This document shows positions 6,613-8,341 of a DNA stretch of 8,341 nt, piece by piece. Source of the stretch: an uncultured Prevotellaceae bacterium (GTDB taxonomy: Bacteria; Bacteroidota; Bacteroidia; Bacteroidales; Bacteroidaceae); assembly GCA_947303695.1 (NCBI GenBank), contig CAMYYX010000073.1:1-8341 (forward strand), written 5' to 3'. A program made the translations under genes and the position numbers. The stretch's first letter is position 1; each line of letters starts with the position of its first letter. The notes under the pieces were generated by a model, which was given only the letters and a program-made list of their open reading frames with translations, ran no database searches and was not told the origin of the DNA.

Positions 6613-7600
6613 GATACCCTATATCCGTGGACAGATAGAACGGTTGGCCGATGAGGTCTGCTATCTGCCTGGTAGCAACATCAATCGCGACGATGTGCAT
6701 GATGCCGATGTGCTGATAGTCCGTACCCGTACCCGTTGCGACCGAACGTTGCTCGAAGGTTCTTCCGTCCGATTGATTGTGACGGCCACGATAGGGTTCG
6801 ACCACATCGATACCGCTTATTGTGAGGCGGCAGGCATCCAATGGACCAATTGCCCTGGGTGTAACGCCAATTCCGTGTGTCATTATGTCCATCATGCTTT
6901 GGAGGCCACAGGACGTCTGAAACCATCCTATACGGTTGGTGTCGTGGGTGTGGGACATGTAGGCTCGTTGGTAGCAGCCGACCTTGAGGCATGTGGCATG
7001 AAGGTGCTGAGGTGCGACCCGCCAAAAGCAGAGGAGGAACAGTTCAATAGCCAATGTGAAATGGTAAATGGTAAATGGTTAAATAGTAAATATGTTGACC
7101 TTTCCACCATTCAGCGTGAAGCCGATATCATCACGTTCCATACACCTTTGACGAAATCAGGACCTTACCCTACTTACCACATGGCCGACGAACAGTTCTT
7201 CCAGCAGCTGCCCCATCGTCCGCTCATCATCAACGCATCACGAGGTGGTGTGGTCGACAATATGGCTTTGTTGCAGGCGCTGCGTGATGGACGGGTAGCC
7301 GATGCCGTCATCGATACCTGGGAAGGTGAACCCGACCTCAATCGGGAATTGTTGGAGCAAGTGGCGATAGGTACACCCCACGTCGCAGGCTATTCGGCTG
7401 ACGGAAAAGCAAACGCAACCCGCATGTCGCTCGAAGCCGTTGCACGATTCATGGGTGTGGATTTCGTTCCCGATATTCACCTGCCTGATGCTCCCTGTCT
7501 GTCCGTCGAAACCCTGTTGGACGATTCCCGGCTGCTGAAACAAAATCCCGACCGCTTTGAGGACTTCCGAGGGAATTATCCGGTGAGGAGGGAACGGTAG
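6590..7600 (+). CDS. pdxB: Erythronate-4-phosphate dehydrogenase (PdxB)
   Basis: This 336-residue enzyme oxidises 4-phospho-D-erythronate to 3-hydroxy-2-oxo-4-phosphooxybutanoate, the second step of DXP-dependent pyridoxal-phosphate synthesis in the cytosol. MKVIVDDKIPYIRG, TATIGFDHID, CPGCNANSV and the Rossmann motif G120-x-G122-x-x-G125 are all PdxB hallmarks. Catalytic residues are R218 (NASRGGVVDN), E247 (WEGEPDLN) and H264 (GTPHVAGYS). It lacks the last 30 or so residues of the 378-residue E. coli protein after NYPVRRE. Between CDPP (142-145) and EADIITFHTPL (177-187) the linker is about 13 residues longer than in E. coli; the extra part (MVNGKWLNSK, 158-167) is encoded by a heptad repeat. 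The start is the ATG at 6590, overlapping the PAP2 gene by 23 bases; longer in-frame starts add sequence with no PdxB likeness. It is the third gene of the operon. No terminator follows it. Confidence 0.96.
   Translation: MKVIVDDKIPYIRGQIERLADEVCYLPGSNINRDDVHDADVLIVRTRTRCDRTLLEGSSVRLIVTATIGFDHIDTAYCEAAGIQWTNCPGCNANSVCHYVHHALEATGRLKPSYTVGVVGVGHVGSLVAADLEACGMKVLRCDPPKAEEEQFNSQCEMVNGKWLNSKYVDLSTIQREADIITFHTPLTKSGPYPTYHMADEQFFQQLPHRPLIINASRGGVVDNMALLQALRDGRVADAVIDTWEGEPDLNRELLEQVAIGTPHVAGYSADGKANATRMSLEAVARFMGVDFVPDIHLPDAPCLSVETLLDDSRLLKQNPDRFEDFRGNYPVRRER
7061..7094 (+). repeat. Heptad repeat, family A, in frame inside pdxB
   Basis: The units are ATGGTAA (7061-7067), ATGGTAA (7068-7074), ATGGTTAA (7075-7082), ATAGTAA (7083-7089) and a partial ATATG. 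The 14-bp core GTAAATGGTTAAAT (7071-7084) recurs as its reverse complement at 7610-7623 and 2602-2615. It encodes MVNGKWLNSK within the linker after the NAD-binding CDPP motif. Confidence 0.85.
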
Positions 7601-7602
7601 CC

Positions 7603-7643
7603 ATTTACCATTTAACCATTTACCATTGACCATTGACCATTTA
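7603..7643 (-). repeat. Heptad repeat, family A, between pdxB and the dipeptidase gene
   Basis: On the + strand the units are ATTTACC (7603-7609), ATTTAACC (7610-7617), ATTTACC (7618-7624), ATTGACC (7625-7631), ATTGACC (7632-7638) and a partial ATTTA. Read on the - strand it has the same unit order as the pdxB copy: a heptamer, then the octamer ATGGTTAA, then a heptamer. The orientation is opposite to the copy inside pdxB. Confidence 0.8.
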
Positions 7644-7644
7644 G

Positions 7645-7670
7645 TTATCGTTATCGTCAACGTTATCGTT
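7645..7670 (+). repeat. Hexamer repeat TTATCG in the pdxB-dipeptidase spacer
   Basis: TTATCG (7645-7650), TTATCG (7651-7656), TCAACG (7657-7662), TTATCG (7663-7668) and a trailing TT. It sits between two different heptad arrays. I see no hairpin in it, so it is not an obvious terminator. Confidence 0.65.
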
Positions 7671-7673
7671 TCA

Positions 7674-7708
7674 ATTATACATTATGAATTATACATTATA
7701 CATTATCA
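7674..7708 (+). repeat. Heptad repeat, family B (ATTATAC), spanning the dipeptidase start codon
   Basis: Five units: ATTATAC (7674-7680), ATTATGA (7681-7687), ATTATAC (7688-7694), ATTATAC (7695-7701) and ATTATCA (7702-7708). The start ATG (7684-7686) is inside unit 2, and units 3 to 5 encode residues 2-8 of the signal peptide. Confidence 0.8.
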
Positions 7709-8340
7709 CCGCCCTTCTGCTCGTAAGCATGAGCTGTAACGCGCAGTCGATGAAAGAGCAAGGTTACGTCAACATCAAGGATGTGGACCCCACGATACGT
7801 GTCAGTCTCATGTACACCCGTCCCGATAACTTCACAGGTCGTGTGCTCTATACCGACCTGAAGGATGCCTACCTGCATCCTGATGCGGCTCAGGCACTCA
7901 AGAAATGTCAGCAGCGCCTGAAGCAGTTGCGACCCGAACTCAGTCTCATCATCTACGATGCAGCCCGTCCTATGTCCGTGCAGCAGAAGATGTGGGATGT
8001 GGTGAAGGGTACTTCCAAGAACATCTATGTCAGCAATCCAGCCAATGGGGGAGGACTCCACAACTACGGCTTTGCAGTCGATATCACCATCTGTGACGAA
8101 CGGGGCGACAGCATCCCGATGGGAACCAAGATTGACTATATGGGTCGTGCTGCCCATCCCGAGTTCGAGGACGAGATGGTGCGTAAGGGCATCATCACCC
8201 GTGAGGCTGTGGAGAATCGCAAACTCCTTCGCGAAGTCATGGCCGTCGGAGGCTTCAAGGTGCTGAAGACCGAGTGGTGGCACTTCAACCTCAAGACCCG
8301 TGCACAGATCAAGGCAGAAGGCAGGAAACCGATAAAATGA
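7684..8340 (+). CDS. Exported VanX-like D-alanyl-D-alanine dipeptidase (peptidase M15D family)
   Basis: A complete 218-residue zinc peptidase expected to cleave D-Ala-D-Ala. Residues 1-20 form a signal peptide (MNYTLYIITALLLVSMSCNA); cleavage after NA is likely, though Cys18 leaves a lipoprotein possible with a poor lipobox. Either way it acts in the envelope, unlike cytosolic VanX. Zinc ligands are H126 and D133 in GLHNYGFAVD (the family HxxGxAxD motif) and H200 in TEWWHFN; E197 of the same motif is the catalytic base. R95 in YDAARP corresponds to the conserved substrate-stabilising Arg. The length is close to VanX (about 202) plus the signal peptide. There is no vanH, vanA or vanRS nearby, so a resistance cassette is not indicated; peptidoglycan turnover or D-Ala recycling is more likely. 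No promoter match is seen in the 83-bp spacer, so read-through from pdxB is possible. The start codon lies inside a heptad repeat. Confidence 0.93.
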   Translation: MNYTLYIITALLLVSMSCNAQSMKEQGYVNIKDVDPTIRVSLMYTRPDNFTGRVLYTDLKDAYLHPDAAQALKKCQQRLKQLRPELSLIIYDAARPMSVQQKMWDVVKGTSKNIYVSNPANGGGLHNYGFAVDITICDERGDSIPMGTKIDYMGRAAHPEFEDEMVRKGIITREAVENRKLLREVMAVGGFKVLKTEWWHFNLKTRAQIKAEGRKPIK

Positions 8341-8341
8341 T

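Noticed and set aside
7601..7708. A CRISPR array
   Set aside because: The repeats are 6-8 bp and contiguous, with no spacers of regular length and no cas genes.
7684..8340. A vancomycin-resistance cassette
   Set aside because: Only the VanX-like dipeptidase is present, with a signal peptide that cytosolic VanX lacks; there is no vanH, vanA/B ligase or vanRS in the window.

Overview
The window looks like chromosomal DNA from a Bacteroidales bacterium, most likely Prevotella-like. The support is as follows: -7 promoter elements of the Bacteroidetes type (TAnnTTTG) lie upstream of two transcription units; start codons lack clear Shine-Dalgarno sequences; and the proteins are typical of gut or oral Bacteroidota (exported GH2 glycosidase, Cthe_2159-type carbohydrate-binding protein, a short PdxB lacking the far C-terminal tail of the E. 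coli enzyme). I see no transposase, integrase, phage gene, CRISPR array, tRNA or rRNA.

Layout. (1) 2-667 (+) is the 3' part of a low-complexity Gly/Pro then Ser/Thr/Asn/Arg-rich protein of unknown function. It converges on (2) 728-2545 (-), an exported GH2 beta-glucuronidase-type enzyme; a bidirectional hairpin terminator separates them. (3) An AT-rich divergent intergenic region (2546-2769) carries the GH2 promoter and degenerate heptad repeats. (4) 2770-4644 (+) is an exported Cthe_2159-like beta-helix carbohydrate-binding protein with a 116-residue Gly/Phe-rich insertion built on a 102-bp tandem repeat. (5) A strong terminator overlaps the promoter of the next unit. (6) Three overlapping genes (4739-7600, +) form a compact operon: an extended SDR (NAD-dependent epimerase/dehydratase type), an Aur1-like PAP2 membrane protein and pdxB. 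(7) An 83-bp spacer made almost entirely of three kinds of short tandem repeat leads into (8) 7684-8340 (+), an exported VanX-like D-Ala-D-Ala dipeptidase.

How the genes may work together. The GH2 enzyme and the carbohydrate-binding protein are divergently arranged and both exported, so both may act on glycans outside the cytoplasm. The SDR/PAP2 pair resembles components of bacterial sphingolipid synthesis (ketosphinganine or ceramide reduction, and Aur1-like head-group transfer); this is an inference from family resemblance. PdxB feeds pyridoxal-phosphate synthesis. The dipeptidase may trim or recycle D-Ala-D-Ala in the cell envelope.

The most unusual signal is a family of short heptad repeats. 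One copy sits in frame inside pdxB and encodes about 13 extra residues. Related copies lie in two intergenic regions and share an exact 14-bp core with it. A second heptad type supplies the start codon and first residues of the signal peptide of the VanX-like gene. The second notable signal is the 102-bp repeat in the carbohydrate-binding protein, whose units differ at 19 positions, all of them synonymous.
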